From positions 186,001 to 250,000 of the forward strand of contig CAJMST010000001.1 of assembly GCA_905216145.1 (NCBI GenBank): a DNA stretch of 64,000 nucleotides, in the 5' to 3' direction. Of this stretch, positions 32,514 through 41,584 are shown piece after piece (within the stretch, counting starts at the first letter, position 1; each line of letters begins with the position of its first letter). A model generated the notes under the pieces. The model made no database searches and was not told the DNA's origin. It saw only the letters and a program-made list of their open reading frames with translations. The DNA is from an uncultured bacterium (lineage in GTDB: Bacteria; Actinomycetota; Coriobacteriia; Coriobacteriales; Coriobacteriaceae). A program made the translations under genes and the position numbers.

Positions 32514-34151
32514 TTAGTACATACCGCCGCCCTGCTGACCAGCGGTAGCAGCAGCAATAGCGTCCTCAAGCTGAGTGTTCTTGGGCACATCGGAGACGGT
32601 GGCCTCGGTGATGAGGATCAGGCTGGCGACAGAAGCAGCGTTCTGCAGGGTGACGCGGCTGACCTTGACGGGGTCGAGGACGCCCATCTCAATCATGTCG
32701 CCCCACTCGCCGTTGGCAGAGTTGAGACCCTGGCCGGCGGGCAGCTCGGCAACCTTGTCGACCACGACAGCGCCCTCAAAGCCAGCGTTCTTGGCGATGG
32801 TAGCGACCGGAGCGGTCAGAGCCTTCTTGACGATGTCGACACCAATCTTCTCCTCGGGGTCGTCGATCTCGATAGCATCGAGCGCAGGCACAGCGTCCAT
32901 GAAGGCGACGCCGCCGCCAGCGACAATGCCCTCCTCGACAGCAGCGCGGGTAGCCTGTAGGGCGTCCTCGACGCGATGCTTGATCTCCTTGAGCTCGGAC
33001 TCGGTAGCAGCGCCGACCTTGATGACGGCAACGCCACCGGAGAGCTTGGCCAGGCGCTCCTGGAGCTTCTCACGGTCGAAGTCAGAGGTGGTGTTCTCCA
33101 TCTCACCCTTGATCTGAGCGATGCGGGCATCGATGGCCTCCTTGGAGCCAGCACCGCCGACGACGACGGTGTTGTCCTTGGAGATGGTGACGGACTTAGC
33201 GGTACCGAGCATATCGGCGGTGATGTCAGCGACCTTCACGCCCAGCTCGTCCAGAGCAGCCTGGCCACCGGTGAGGACGGCGATGTCCTCGAGGATGCGC
33301 TTGCGGCGATCGCCGTAGCCCGGGGCCTTGACGGCGCAGACGTTGAGGGCGCCACGAATCTTGTTGAGGACCAGGGTCGGCAGAGCCTCGCCGTCGATGT
33401 CCTCAGCGATGATGAGCAGGCCACGGCCGGCGCGCTGGACAGCCTCGAGAACAGGCATGATGTCCTGGACGCTGGAGATCTTCTGGTCGGTGATGAGGAT
33501 GTACGGATCCTTCATCACGGCCTCCATGCGGTCGTTGTCCGTGACGAAGTAAGCGGAGACATAGCCCTTGTCGAACTGCATGCCCTCGACGGTGTCGATG
33601 GTGATGTCGAACGTCTGGGAATCCTCGACGGTGATGACGCCGTCCTTGCCCACGACCTCCATGGCCTCGGCGATCTTCTCGCCGACCTCGGGGTCACCGG
33701 CGGAGATGGTACCGACGGAAGCAATCTGCTCCTTGGTCTCAACCGGCTTGGCCTGCTTCTTCATCTCGGCGACGGCGGCGTTGACGGCCTTGTCGATGCC
33801 GCGACGGATGGCCAGCGGGTTGGCGCCAGCGGCGACGTTGCGCAGGCCGTCGTTGACGATGGCCTGGGCGAGCAGGGTTGCGGTGGTGGTGCCATCACCC
33901 ACGGTGTCGTTGGTCTTGGTGGCGACCTCCTTCACCAGCTGGGCACCCATGTTCTCGATGTTGTCCTCGAGCTCGATCTCCTTAGCGACGGAAACGCCGT
34001 CGTTGGTGATGGTCGGAGCACCGAACGTGCGCTGCAGAGCGACGTAACGGCCCTTGGGGCCCATGGTGACGGTAACGGCGTCGGCCAGAGTGTTGACGCC
34101 CTTGGCGAGCTTGGCGCGGGCATCGGTGTTGAACGTAATGTTCTTTGCCAT
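32514..34151 (-). CDS. groEL: GroEL chaperonin
   Basis: GroEL is the large chaperonin ring subunit, with ATP-driven folding in the cytoplasm. The 545-residue protein has the ATP-binding segment TVTMGPKGRYVALQRTFG and VGDGTTTATLLAQAIV, the apical domain, and the C-terminal Gly-Gly-Gly-Met tail. It lies 96 bases downstream of groES. No CIRCE inverted repeat (TTAGCACTC...GAGTGCTAA) was found near either gene, so HrcA control is not supported here. The huge hairpin at 32344-32487 follows. Confidence 0.97.
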   Translation of the reverse strand: MAKNITFNTDARAKLAKGVNTLADAVTVTMGPKGRYVALQRTFGAPTITNDGVSVAKEIELEDNIENMGAQLVKEVATKTNDTVGDGTTTATLLAQAIVNDGLRNVAAGANPLAIRRGIDKAVNAAVAEMKKQAKPVETKEQIASVGTISAGDPEVGEKIAEAMEVVGKDGVITVEDSQTFDITIDTVEGMQFDKGYVSAYFVTDNDRMEAVMKDPYILITDQKISSVQDIMPVLEAVQRAGRGLLIIAEDIDGEALPTLVLNKIRGALNVCAVKAPGYGDRRKRILEDIAVLTGGQAALDELGVKVADITADMLGTAKSVTISKDNTVVVGGAGSKEAIDARIAQIKGEMENTTSDFDREKLQERLAKLSGGVAVIKVGAATESELKEIKHRVEDALQATRAAVEEGIVAGGGVAFMDAVPALDAIEIDDPEEKIGVDIVKKALTAPVATIAKNAGFEGAVVVDKVAELPAGQGLNSANGEWGDMIEMGVLDPVKVSRVTLQNAASVASLILITEATVSDVPKNTQLEDAIAAATAGQQGGGMY

Positions 34152-34181
34152 GGTAGGTAATCCTCCAAAAGAAATGTGACT

Positions 34182-34217
34182 CGCGTCGCCGCTTCCGAGT
34201 CCTATGCGGCGGACGCG
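34182..34217. other. Hairpin between groES and groEL
   Basis: CGCGTCGCCGC at 34182-34192 pairs with GCGGCGGACGCG at 34206-34217 with one bulge. Such a stem between co-transcribed genes may stabilise or process the mRNA. Confidence 0.4.
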
Positions 34218-34247
34218 TTCAAAGACGAATCAGAGATTCTGACGAGA

Positions 34248-34541
34248 CTAGGCCTCGACGACGGCGTAGATGTCGTCGGCACGCATCAGCAGATACTTCT
34301 CGCCGTCGACCTTGACCTCGTTGCCACCGAACTTACCGTAGATGACAACGTCGCCAACCTTGACGTCCATGGGGATGCGCTCACCCTTGTCGTTGACCTT
34401 GCCGGCGCCCACGGCAACGATGGTGCCGCGCTGCGGCTTCTCCTGAGCGTTGCTGGCGATATACAGACCAGAAGCGGTCTTCTGCTCGGCCTCGTCGGGC
34501 TTGACCAGAACACGATCTGCAAGCGGCTTCAAAGACGACAT
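34248..34541 (-). CDS. groES: GroES co-chaperonin
   Basis: GroES is the lid of the GroEL chamber. The 97-residue protein starts MSSLKPLADRVLVKP, contains the mobile loop (EAEQKTASGLYIA) and ends KYLLMRADDIYAVVEA. The ATG at 34541 follows AAAAAGGAGG; the longer upstream frame is not real. It is co-directional with groEL. Neither CIRCE nor an HspR-type inverted repeat was recognised in the 280 bases upstream. Confidence 0.96.
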   Translation of the reverse strand: MSSLKPLADRVLVKPDEAEQKTASGLYIASNAQEKPQRGTIVAVGAGKVNDKGERIPMDVKVGDVVIYGKFGGNEVKVDGEKYLLMRADDIYAVVEA

Positions 34542-34823
34542 GCTTGTTTCCTCCTTTTTGGGCCACGCAAATATGCTGCGCGGGTTAATCCCATTGGTTG
34601 CGTACGCGTTGAATGGTACCCACGAATGACGGGTTATACAACACGGAGTCAAAAAATCTTATTTTTTGGCACTTAGATTTTCTGAATGCCGGGGGATAAC
34701 TTGCGCGCGGCCCCGGGGCGGACCGGAAAGCATGAAGTTTTAGCGCGGCAACTTTGTGAATCAGCTCCTCAAGACTACAATCCTCCCGATGAAATATGCC
34801 CAGATGAGAGGAAGGGGGGGCAG

Positions 34824-35192
34824 ATGACTGGTGAGCTGAGCACCTCGGCATGGCGAGATATAGCACCGAATTGCGATGCACGCGACTCCATGCCGCCCGT
34901 TCGTACTCGCCTGCTCGCCCTGGCTCTCGTCTTCGCCCTTCTTGCGGCAACCATCCTCTCCCCCATCGCAGCCGCCCACGAGTTGCATCATGACTGCACC
35001 GGCACGGGCTGCACCATCTGCACCGAGCTCGCCGGCAACCTGTCGATCGCCCGTGGCGGCGGCACTGTCCCCGCGGGCGCGGCATCGTTCATCGCCCTCT
35101 TGTTGATCTCCGCCCTAGCCATCATCGGCACCGAGCGGTCTTCATATGCCCCAGTCACCCTAATATCCCTCAAGGTCCGCCTGGACGATTAA
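34824..35192 (+). CDS. Small membrane protein with HDCxGxxCxxC motif, unknown function
   Basis: The 122-residue product has two hydrophobic segments (RLLALALVFALLAATILSPIAAA and FIALLLISALAIIG). Between them on the likely outer side lies HELHHDCTGTGCTICTEL, a His/Cys cluster suited to binding a metal. Its ribosome-binding site is AGGAAGGGGGGG, including a seven-G tract. It stands immediately before the remnant of a zinc-type substrate-binding lipoprotein, so a role in zinc or another metal is a reasonable inference. I do not recognise a named family with certainty. Confidence 0.6.
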   Translation: MTGELSTSAWRDIAPNCDARDSMPPVRTRLLALALVFALLAATILSPIAAAHELHHDCTGTGCTICTELAGNLSIARGGGTVPAGAASFIALLLISALAIIGTERSSYAPVTLISLKVRLDD

Positions 35193-35290
35193 CGACTCCC
35201 AATCGAATCAAATAGCTATCGCACGCCACAGTGGCAGTGCCTACAGCCGTCGGCACCCCGGCGCAACCGTTTTCGATTCAGGAGCAATCT

Positions 35291-35528
35291 ATGAACAACC
35301 GAATCTACCGCCGCCGTCCCAAGCGGCGTCTTATCCGTCACCACGGCCCCATGGCGGCGGCATCTATGTCCCTTGCAATTGCAGTCTTTGGTCTCACCGC
35401 CTGTGGCGACAATGCGTCCAGCTCAACCCCCTCGGGGGACTCGGCGACAACTTAAAACCGGCGAGTATTACCTACCCATCATGAACGACAACCTGGAGAA
35501 GCTCGTGAAGACGCTGAACCAGGAGTGA
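35291..35528 (+). pseudogene. Remnant of a metal (zinc-type) ABC transporter substrate-binding lipoprotein
   Basis: From ATG 35291 (AGGAGC upstream), 54 codons encode an arginine-rich N-terminus, a hydrophobic stretch and the lipobox LTACG, then a Ser/Thr linker and a TAA at 35453-35455. Two bases later, in another frame, 35457-35528 reads TGEYYLPIMNDNLEKLVKTL and ends NQE-stop, which looks like the C-terminal helix of ZnuA/AdcA-type binding proteins. The roughly 250-residue middle is missing. This is best explained by an internal deletion with a frameshift. A short secreted lipopeptide could still be made from the first part. Confidence 0.65.
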
Positions 35529-35540
35529 GGAGCAGAGGCG

Positions 35541-37604
35541 ATGAAGATGAGCATGAAGGATCTGAAAAGCTGGATGACCGATCATCCCTATCCCCGTACG
35601 CTGACAACGATCGGCGGCGCATCGATATGCTCGATGCTCGCCCTCGAACTGCCCTCCAACCATGAGCTATGGAAGATGCAGCCCGGACCGGCACTTTTGG
35701 AGCTCCTGCTCATCTTCTGCTTCTTGTGCCTGTTGTTCTATCTGCCGCACCGCCGTAAGACCCCCGCAATCGTGGGCATCGCTGCGCTCGCCAGCATCGG
35801 TATCGCCGAGTACTTCGTAATCATGTTCAAATCGATGCCCATCCAACCCGGAGACCTGTTCGCTCTTTCGGCCGCTGCGACGGTCGCCGGCAGCTACACC
35901 TATGAGCTCAGCCCTTTCTGCTTCATGGGACTTGCCGCCGCGGCCTCGGGAATCGCGCTTATCGTCCTCATTCCGCGTGATGCATGTAGGCGACCGCCGC
36001 GCCGCGCGTCGGAAACGTCCCCCAAGCCCGTCGGTCATCCGACGTCCGCGTCCTTGGAATCGAAGGCTCCAAAGGCGTCTCCGGCAACCGAGGGGACATT
36101 GACAGCGCCGAGGGAGCATCCGGTCGCAAACAAATCCAAGCTCCCCCTCTCCGTCGACCGTCGTACCGCACTTGTTGCCGGAGCCGTGCTGGGGGCGCAG
36201 GCCTTCATCAGCTATTACGACACCTTGGGCATCAAGCTTCATACCTGGAAGCCCCTCGAAAGCTATTACAGTCAGGGGTTTCTCCCCACCTTCATTTCGA
36301 GCGCGAAAAAAATGGTGCCGCCTAAACCCAAGCACTACAAGAGCGGTGAGGCCTCGGCGATCATCAAGCGCCTTGCCGCGCGCTGGAACGCGGGCACGAA
36401 CGGCATCGCCGACCCTTCCCGTGCCGCTGCCGTCAAACAGTTTGACCAGCTCAGGCCCTCAGTCATCTGCATCATGAACGAGTCCTTCGCCGACCTTTCA
36501 ATCTTTAACGAACTGGGCTGTGGCTATAAGGGGCCCGAGCGCTTCAAAGCCATCGACAACGCGCTTCTGCAGGGAGTGAGCTACATGAGCGCCTTCGGTG
36601 CCGGCACCTGTAACAGCGAGTTCGAGTTCTTAACCGGACACTCCATGGCATTCCTGGGCGCTGGCGTCTACCCGTTCATGACCTACAACCTGGCCCCGAG
36701 CGAGAACCTCGCCCGTCAGTTCAAGAGACTCGGCTATCGCACCGTGGCCATGCACCCCAACCACGCCACCAACTGGAATCGCGAGAACGTCTTCGCGGAC
36801 ATGGGATTCGACGAGTTCCTCTCGATCGAGGACTTCGCCGGCGCACCCGAGCTCTGCCGCAAGGTCACCGACGCCGCCACCTACGACAAGTGCCTCGAGG
36901 TACTAAAGCAGAGCGACCAGCCGATCTTCATCCACGACGTGACGATGCAAAACCACTCCGCCTATGACACGGGCTTGGTGCCCACCGACCAGCAACTGCA
37001 CCTTGCCGTCGAAGGTGTGTCCGACAAAGTTATCACCTGGACCAATGAATACTGCTCGCTCATGGAAGCGTCCGATGCCGCCTTCGCCGCCTTCCTGGAA
37101 AAGCTGCGTGATCTCGACCGCCCCGTCGTCGTGGTGATGTACGGCGACCACCAGCCGTTCTTCACCGACCGCTACAACGACCTCTACTTTACCGATGAGG
37201 ACGATGCCACCCATACCGAGCGCATCTGGCAGACACGCTATGTGGTCTGGGCGAACTACGATGTCGCCGGCAACGCACAAACGAGTGGGGAACTCAACAC
37301 AAGCATCAATAACGTCGGTGCACTCGCACTCAATGCCATCGGTGCCCCGCTCACCGCCTACCAACGCGCACGCTTGCAAAACCGAGTGCACATGCCGGCG
37401 ATAAACGTGGTGGGAGCGCAGGATGCGCACGGCGTTTGGTATACAGTCGAGGCCAAGAACGTTCCCGCCAAGACCGCTAATGCGCGCGATCGGCTGGACC
37501 GCATGCAATATCGTAAGCTCTTCGACCACGAAGGCTCGGTCTTTGCCACCCATAAGCAGGCGGCCGCCAACGAAACCGACCCCAACGCAGCTCCGGGAGC
37601 CTAG
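35541..37604 (+). CDS. LTA-synthase-family membrane sulfatase (phosphoglycerol transferase-like)
   Basis: This is an envelope enzyme of the LtaS/MdoB type that transfers phosphoglycerol from phosphatidylglycerol to a glycolipid or polymer. The 687 residues contain four N-terminal membrane helices (about 20-150), a low-complexity Pro/Ser linker (150-200), a fifth helix near 210, and an extracellular sulfatase-fold domain. NESFAD at 313-318 and GAGTCNSEFEFLTG (355-366 region) with the Thr nucleophile, and YGDHQPF at 534-540, supply the metal and catalytic residues. It starts 12 bases after the lipoprotein remnant, with GGAG upstream. The polymer product is unknown. Confidence 0.85.
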   Translation: MKMSMKDLKSWMTDHPYPRTLTTIGGASICSMLALELPSNHELWKMQPGPALLELLLIFCFLCLLFYLPHRRKTPAIVGIAALASIGIAEYFVIMFKSMPIQPGDLFALSAAATVAGSYTYELSPFCFMGLAAAASGIALIVLIPRDACRRPPRRASETSPKPVGHPTSASLESKAPKASPATEGTLTAPREHPVANKSKLPLSVDRRTALVAGAVLGAQAFISYYDTLGIKLHTWKPLESYYSQGFLPTFISSAKKMVPPKPKHYKSGEASAIIKRLAARWNAGTNGIADPSRAAAVKQFDQLRPSVICIMNESFADLSIFNELGCGYKGPERFKAIDNALLQGVSYMSAFGAGTCNSEFEFLTGHSMAFLGAGVYPFMTYNLAPSENLARQFKRLGYRTVAMHPNHATNWNRENVFADMGFDEFLSIEDFAGAPELCRKVTDAATYDKCLEVLKQSDQPIFIHDVTMQNHSAYDTGLVPTDQQLHLAVEGVSDKVITWTNEYCSLMEASDAAFAAFLEKLRDLDRPVVVVMYGDHQPFFTDRYNDLYFTDEDDATHTERIWQTRYVVWANYDVAGNAQTSGELNTSINNVGALALNAIGAPLTAYQRARLQNRVHMPAINVVGAQDAHGVWYTVEAKNVPAKTANARDRLDRMQYRKLFDHEGSVFATHKQAAANETDPNAAPGA

Positions 37605-38142
37605 GGTTGACCAATCTCGGGCCCGGTATTCAGAAAAGTCAGTGCAGCAAAATGGCGATGCGGACAGCGACTTGGGCATGGTTTTCGCCGCTCGCACGGG
37701 TCCCCTGGGGAGCAGCGTGCATTTTTGGGAGTTTTCAGCAGGCCAGGACGGCTGCATACGCGCCGGACACACCATATTGGTCCCAAGAACGCCTTTGACC
37801 GGCGATTTGGGTCGACGGGCAAACCCCGTCAGGACAAAAAGGCGTGCCTCGCGCCGCACCGGACCCCAAAATGACGTCGATCTCCGCAATGCCACCCGAC
37901 TGCAGCGGCACCGGCAGAGCTCACGGTGCTGAATACTCCATTTTTTGCACGGCCCAGGCGGGGGTACATCAGGACCGGAAAGAACATCTCAACTTTTTAT
38001 GCAATCTGCAACTGGAAGTATGCAAAACGCTAAGAGAAAGCATCGCTGATGTCCCAATTGAGCGCGCGGAGCAGCAGCGCTTCCACCCTGCGCCCAAATC
38101 CAGCAGAGAGGGGACGCTCCTAACGAACCCCCATCGGCAAAC
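37605..38142. other. Intergenic stretch without a recognisable gene
   Basis: About 540 bases separate the LTA-synthase-like gene from the next terminator. Short open frames exist on both strands but lack ribosome-binding sites and family features. A small GACGGG/CCCGTC stem occurs near 37815. Composition suggests decayed or regulatory DNA; nothing can be assigned. Confidence 0.5.
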
Positions 38143-38190
38143 AAACGCGGCTCGAGCGCCATCCCAAAATAGGCTGCCCGAGCCGCGTTT
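38143..38190 (-). terminator. Terminator of the YtcJ-type amidohydrolase gene
   Basis: AAACGCGGCTCG at 38143-38154 pairs perfectly with CGAGCCGCGTTT at 38179-38190, 19 bases beyond the stop codon. The long loop contains AT-rich sequence. Confidence 0.7.
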
Positions 38191-38208
38191 AACGGTACGG
38201 CATGAATA

Positions 38209-39846
38209 TTAGCGCTCGTAAATCAAGTTGCCTGCCAGGTAGGTGGCCTGAACCTTGGTAGCCTGGAGCTCTTGTGGGTCGATGGCGAGCGGGTTTTGGT
38301 CCAGGACTACCAGGTCGGCGTATTTGCCGGGCTCTAGGCTGCCGAGGTTTTGCTCGTCGCCCGCTGCGTACGCGCTGCCCAGGGTGTAGTTGCGCAGAGC
38401 TGTAGCCGCGTCGATGCGCTCGCTGGGAAGCCAGCCGCCCTCGGGCCAGTGGCTGCGAGGATCTTGGCGCGTGATGGCCGCGTAGAGCACATTCATGCTG
38501 GTAACGGCCGTGATGGGGCTGTCGGTACCGAAAGCTTGACGGATGCCGCGCTGCTTATAGGTCGCAAACGGCCACATGATGCGGCTGCGTTCCAGGCCCA
38601 GGTCGCGCTCCGGGCCACCCGGGTCGAGCGTGATGTGGCAAGGCTGGCTCGAGGCAATGACGTTGAGCTTGCGCAGACGATCGATGTCCTCGGGCAGCAA
38701 ATTCTCCAGATGCTCGAGCGTGTTATGGCCGTGCTGGGGCAGGCCGTAGAGCTCTGCCGCTTCCTCAAAGATATCGAGTGCGGCATGGATGGCACCGTCG
38801 CCGATAACGTGGATGCGCACGGTGTGGCCGCGCTCGGCTGCCGCCAGAACCAACTTGCGCATGCGCTCGACAGGAACCGTCAGGCGACCCTGGTCGCCCG
38901 GGAAGCGCGGGTTGGTATAGGGCTCAGTGAGGTATGCGGTATGCTCGCTCGACACGCCGTCGAAGAACTGTTTAAAGCCTGGCGCCGAGAGAAGCGCGTT
39001 GTTCGCGTAGCGGGTCTGGAGTTCTTCCAAGCGCGATTGGTCATCCAGCAGCGTGGGAAACAGATGGGCGCGGATGCCCAGCTTGCCGGCAGCCTGCAGC
39101 TTGTCGTAAACATCATCGCGAATAAAGTCGCAGCCCGGCATGGGCATGAGCGACATATCGCAAATTGAGGTGATACCTTGCTCGGCCATACGCTTCATCT
39201 GGTCGGCGTAAGCGCTCGCGATGCGGTCCTCGCCCAGCCATTCCAGGCAGCGCGGCAGCAGCTGCATAGCAGCTGCCTCGTGGGCAATACCCGTAAGCTC
39301 ACCGTTTGAGTCTTTGTCGTAATTGCCACCCGCCGGAGGCTCGCTGTCACGCGTCACGCCGAGGGCTTCGAGTGCGCGGCTGTTGAGCCACAGCGTATGC
39401 CCATCGCCCGAATACATAACACAGGGGCGACCGGGGAAGGCGGCGTCGAGGGAGGCCTTGGTAGGATGCTCGGGCGGATCCCAGCGGTAATCGCGCCAGC
39501 CCTGGGTCACGACCCAGGCGTCGTCGGGCAGGCCCTGGGAAAACTCGAGCGCATGCTGCACCAGTGCCGCCTCGGACGTGCCCATATCCATGAGCATATA
39601 CGGAGAGGAGCCAACCGAGGTATGGAAGAAGTGCAGATGAGCGTCATGGAAACCGGGGCAGACAAACTGCTCGCCGTAATCGACCACCGGCGTGGCGGCA
39701 GGTGCGGCGGCAATCACGTCATCGGGCGCGCCGACAGCGACGATGCGATCGCCCGCGATGGCGATCGCCAACTCGCGGGCGGTATCGTTGCCGTCTTGCG
39801 CGGTAAAGACGTTCTTGGAGCGAATAATCCGATCGATATGTTGCAT
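38209..39846 (-). CDS. YtcJ-like metal-dependent amidohydrolase
   Basis: This is a cytoplasmic amidohydrolase of about 545 residues from the superfamily that includes exoenzyme-regulatory and formamide-type hydrolases. The metal motif CPGFHDAHLHFF (HxH) follows a short N-terminal beta domain; later ligands lie in VIGDGAIHAALDIF and FGTDSPITA. Substrate is unknown. I placed the start at the ATG at 39846, which has GGGGAT upstream; ATGs at 39852 and 39858 are alternatives. A much longer frame reaching into the divergent M20 gene was rejected. It is divergent from that gene, 168 bases apart. Confidence 0.82.
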   Translation of the reverse strand: MQHIDRIIRSKNVFTAQDGNDTARELAIAIAGDRIVAVGAPDDVIAAAPAATPVVDYGEQFVCPGFHDAHLHFFHTSVGSSPYMLMDMGTSEAALVQHALEFSQGLPDDAWVVTQGWRDYRWDPPEHPTKASLDAAFPGRPCVMYSGDGHTLWLNSRALEALGVTRDSEPPAGGNYDKDSNGELTGIAHEAAAMQLLPRCLEWLGEDRIASAYADQMKRMAEQGITSICDMSLMPMPGCDFIRDDVYDKLQAAGKLGIRAHLFPTLLDDQSRLEELQTRYANNALLSAPGFKQFFDGVSSEHTAYLTEPYTNPRFPGDQGRLTVPVERMRKLVLAAAERGHTVRIHVIGDGAIHAALDIFEEAAELYGLPQHGHNTLEHLENLLPEDIDRLRKLNVIASSQPCHITLDPGGPERDLGLERSRIMWPFATYKQRGIRQAFGTDSPITAVTSMNVLYAAITRQDPRSHWPEGGWLPSERIDAATALRNYTLGSAYAAGDEQNLGSLEPGKYADLVVLDQNPLAIDPQELQATKVQATYLAGNLIYER

Positions 39847-40014
39847 GGGCATCCCCATCTCTGGCAGGTAATTCAACACCCCCGAGTGTACTCCCCCGCC
39901 CTTGCAACAAAACCCCAAGCGGCAAACGGCAACTTTACCAGCCCTAGCGGCAGGTGGCATACTGGAGAGAGCCTGTACGATTTTGCGATCAACCCAGCAA
40001 GGAGCAAATCGACC

Positions 40015-41478
40015 ATGACGAAGACCAAGGCACAGCAAATTATGGCGGCAACCGAGGTTCGCGCGGCAGACGACGTCACCGCGGCCATCCAGGACATCGC
40101 CGCCGAGTTTGAACCCTACATCATCAAGCAGCGCCGGCACTTCCATAAGCACCCGGAGTTGAGCCTTGCCGAGGAGCGCACGACTTCCGACATTGCCAAC
40201 CAGCTCGACGCCATGAATATCCCCTACGAGCGCCCGCTCAAGACGGGCCTGGTGGCGACGCTTCGCGGTACCGCGCCCGATGCCTACCGCGAGGACGGCA
40301 CGCCGCGCCGCCGCATCCTGCTGCGCGCCGACATCGACGCCCTGCCTGTCACCGAGCAGACCGGCGAGGAGTTCGCCAGCGTCAACGAGGGCTGCATGCA
40401 CGCCTGCGGCCACGACTGCCATATCGCCATGATGCTCGGCACGCTGCAGATTCTGCGCCACATGACCGATGACATCCACGGCGAGATTCGCATTGTATTC
40501 CAGCCCAGCGAGGAAAACGGCCAGGGCGCGAAACTCATGATCGGCACGGGTGTGCTCGATGGCGTCGACGGCGCCTATGCCGCGCACATCTGGAGCGAGG
40601 TCGACGCCGGCACCGTGAGCTGCGAGCCCGGTCCGCGCATGGCAAACACCGACTGGTTCCGCATCGACGTCCGCGGCACCTCGTGCCACGGCGCCATGCC
40701 CCAGCGCGGCCACGACGCCGTTATGGTTGCCGCCGAGATCGTCAACGCCCTGCAGACCATCGTCTCGCGCGAGATTAGCCCCTACGAACCCGCCGTCATC
40801 ACCGTCGGCGAACTGCACGGCGGCACCGCGCGCAACGTTATCGCCGGCACGGCGTACCTCGCCGGCACGGTTCGCACCTATGGCGACAAGACGCATGAGG
40901 AGATGCCCGAGCTTATGCGCCGCATCGTGGAGCACACCGCAGCAGCACTAGGCGCCGAGGCCGAACTCACCGACTACACCATCGCCAACTACAAGGTCGA
41001 AAACGATGCCGCCTCGAGCGAGCGCTGCCGCCAAGCTGTGCTCAAGTGCCTGGGTCCCGCGGGCGAGGGCCATTACCGCGGCACGCTTTCGGGCGAGGAC
41101 TTCTCGGAGTACCTGCGTCGCGTGCCAGGTGTGCTCGCCTTTATCGGCGCGCGCAATCCCCAGATCGGCGCCACCTATGCCCAGCACTCCTGCTTCTATA
41201 AGATCGACGAGAGCGTGCTCGCCAAGGGCTCCATCGTAGCCGCTCAGTATGCCATCGACTTTTTGGCCGAGCCCACGCAAGAAGAGCTCGACGGCCCCAC
41301 GATCGCCGCGGTTGCCGAGACCAATCCCGACCTGGCAGCCAAGCTACGCTCTGCCAAGGCAACGGCCGCCGAGGCCCGCGACGCCATGCACGACGCCCGC
41401 ACCGCCCGCCATGCCGCAATCAAGGGCATCCACGATGCCCGTGCCGCCGCTCGCCACGAGGAGAAGCATGGCGAGTAG
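40015..41478 (+). CDS. M20-family amidohydrolase with a long Ala/His/Arg tail
   Basis: This is a zinc aminoacylase/peptidase of the HipO-AbgB type that removes acyl groups from amino acids. From ATG 40015 (AAGGAG upstream) there are 487 residues. RRHFHKHPELSLAEERT, RADIDALPVTEQTGEEF, HACGHDCHIAMMLG and QPSEENGQGAKLMI carry the metal and catalytic residues. The catalytic domain ends near LAEPTQEELDG; the remaining 60-70 residues are rich in Ala, Arg, His and Glu and probably helical. That tail is not typical of the family. Exact substrate unknown. Confidence 0.87.
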   Translation: MTKTKAQQIMAATEVRAADDVTAAIQDIAAEFEPYIIKQRRHFHKHPELSLAEERTTSDIANQLDAMNIPYERPLKTGLVATLRGTAPDAYREDGTPRRRILLRADIDALPVTEQTGEEFASVNEGCMHACGHDCHIAMMLGTLQILRHMTDDIHGEIRIVFQPSEENGQGAKLMIGTGVLDGVDGAYAAHIWSEVDAGTVSCEPGPRMANTDWFRIDVRGTSCHGAMPQRGHDAVMVAAEIVNALQTIVSREISPYEPAVITVGELHGGTARNVIAGTAYLAGTVRTYGDKTHEEMPELMRRIVEHTAAALGAEAELTDYTIANYKVENDAASSERCRQAVLKCLGPAGEGHYRGTLSGEDFSEYLRRVPGVLAFIGARNPQIGATYAQHSCFYKIDESVLAKGSIVAAQYAIDFLAEPTQEELDGPTIAAVAETNPDLAAKLRSAKATAAEARDAMHDARTARHAAIKGIHDARAAARHEEKHGE

Positions 41479-41513
41479 CCGTCACGCCCACCTATAACAA
41501 CCTGGCCAGAGCA

Positions 41514-41552
41514 AAGCGGGGGCGAACGTTATCTCAACGTTCGTCCCCGCTT
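41514..41552. terminator. Bidirectional terminator between convergent genes
   Basis: AAGCGGGGGCGAACGTT at 41514-41530 pairs with AACGTTCGTCCCCGCTT at 41536-41552 with one mismatch, between the M20 gene and the DUF2752 gene. Confidence 0.8.
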
Positions 41553-41584
41553 ATGTGTCGACCGCTTTTCTGGCGCATCCTCCG

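Noticed and set aside
37844..38212. 122-codon plus-strand frame before the YtcJ-type gene
   Set aside because: It lacks a ribosome-binding site, reads through the terminator of the opposing gene, and has no recognisable features.
39397..40014. Upstream extension of the M20 gene on the plus strand
   Set aside because: It overlaps the divergent amidohydrolase on the other strand; AAGGAG and the family N-terminus support the start at 40015.
39847..40935. N-terminal extension of the YtcJ-type amidohydrolase by about 360 residues
   Set aside because: The extension is antisense to the M20 amidohydrolase, whose motifs are clear, and the amidohydrolase fold is complete from 39846.
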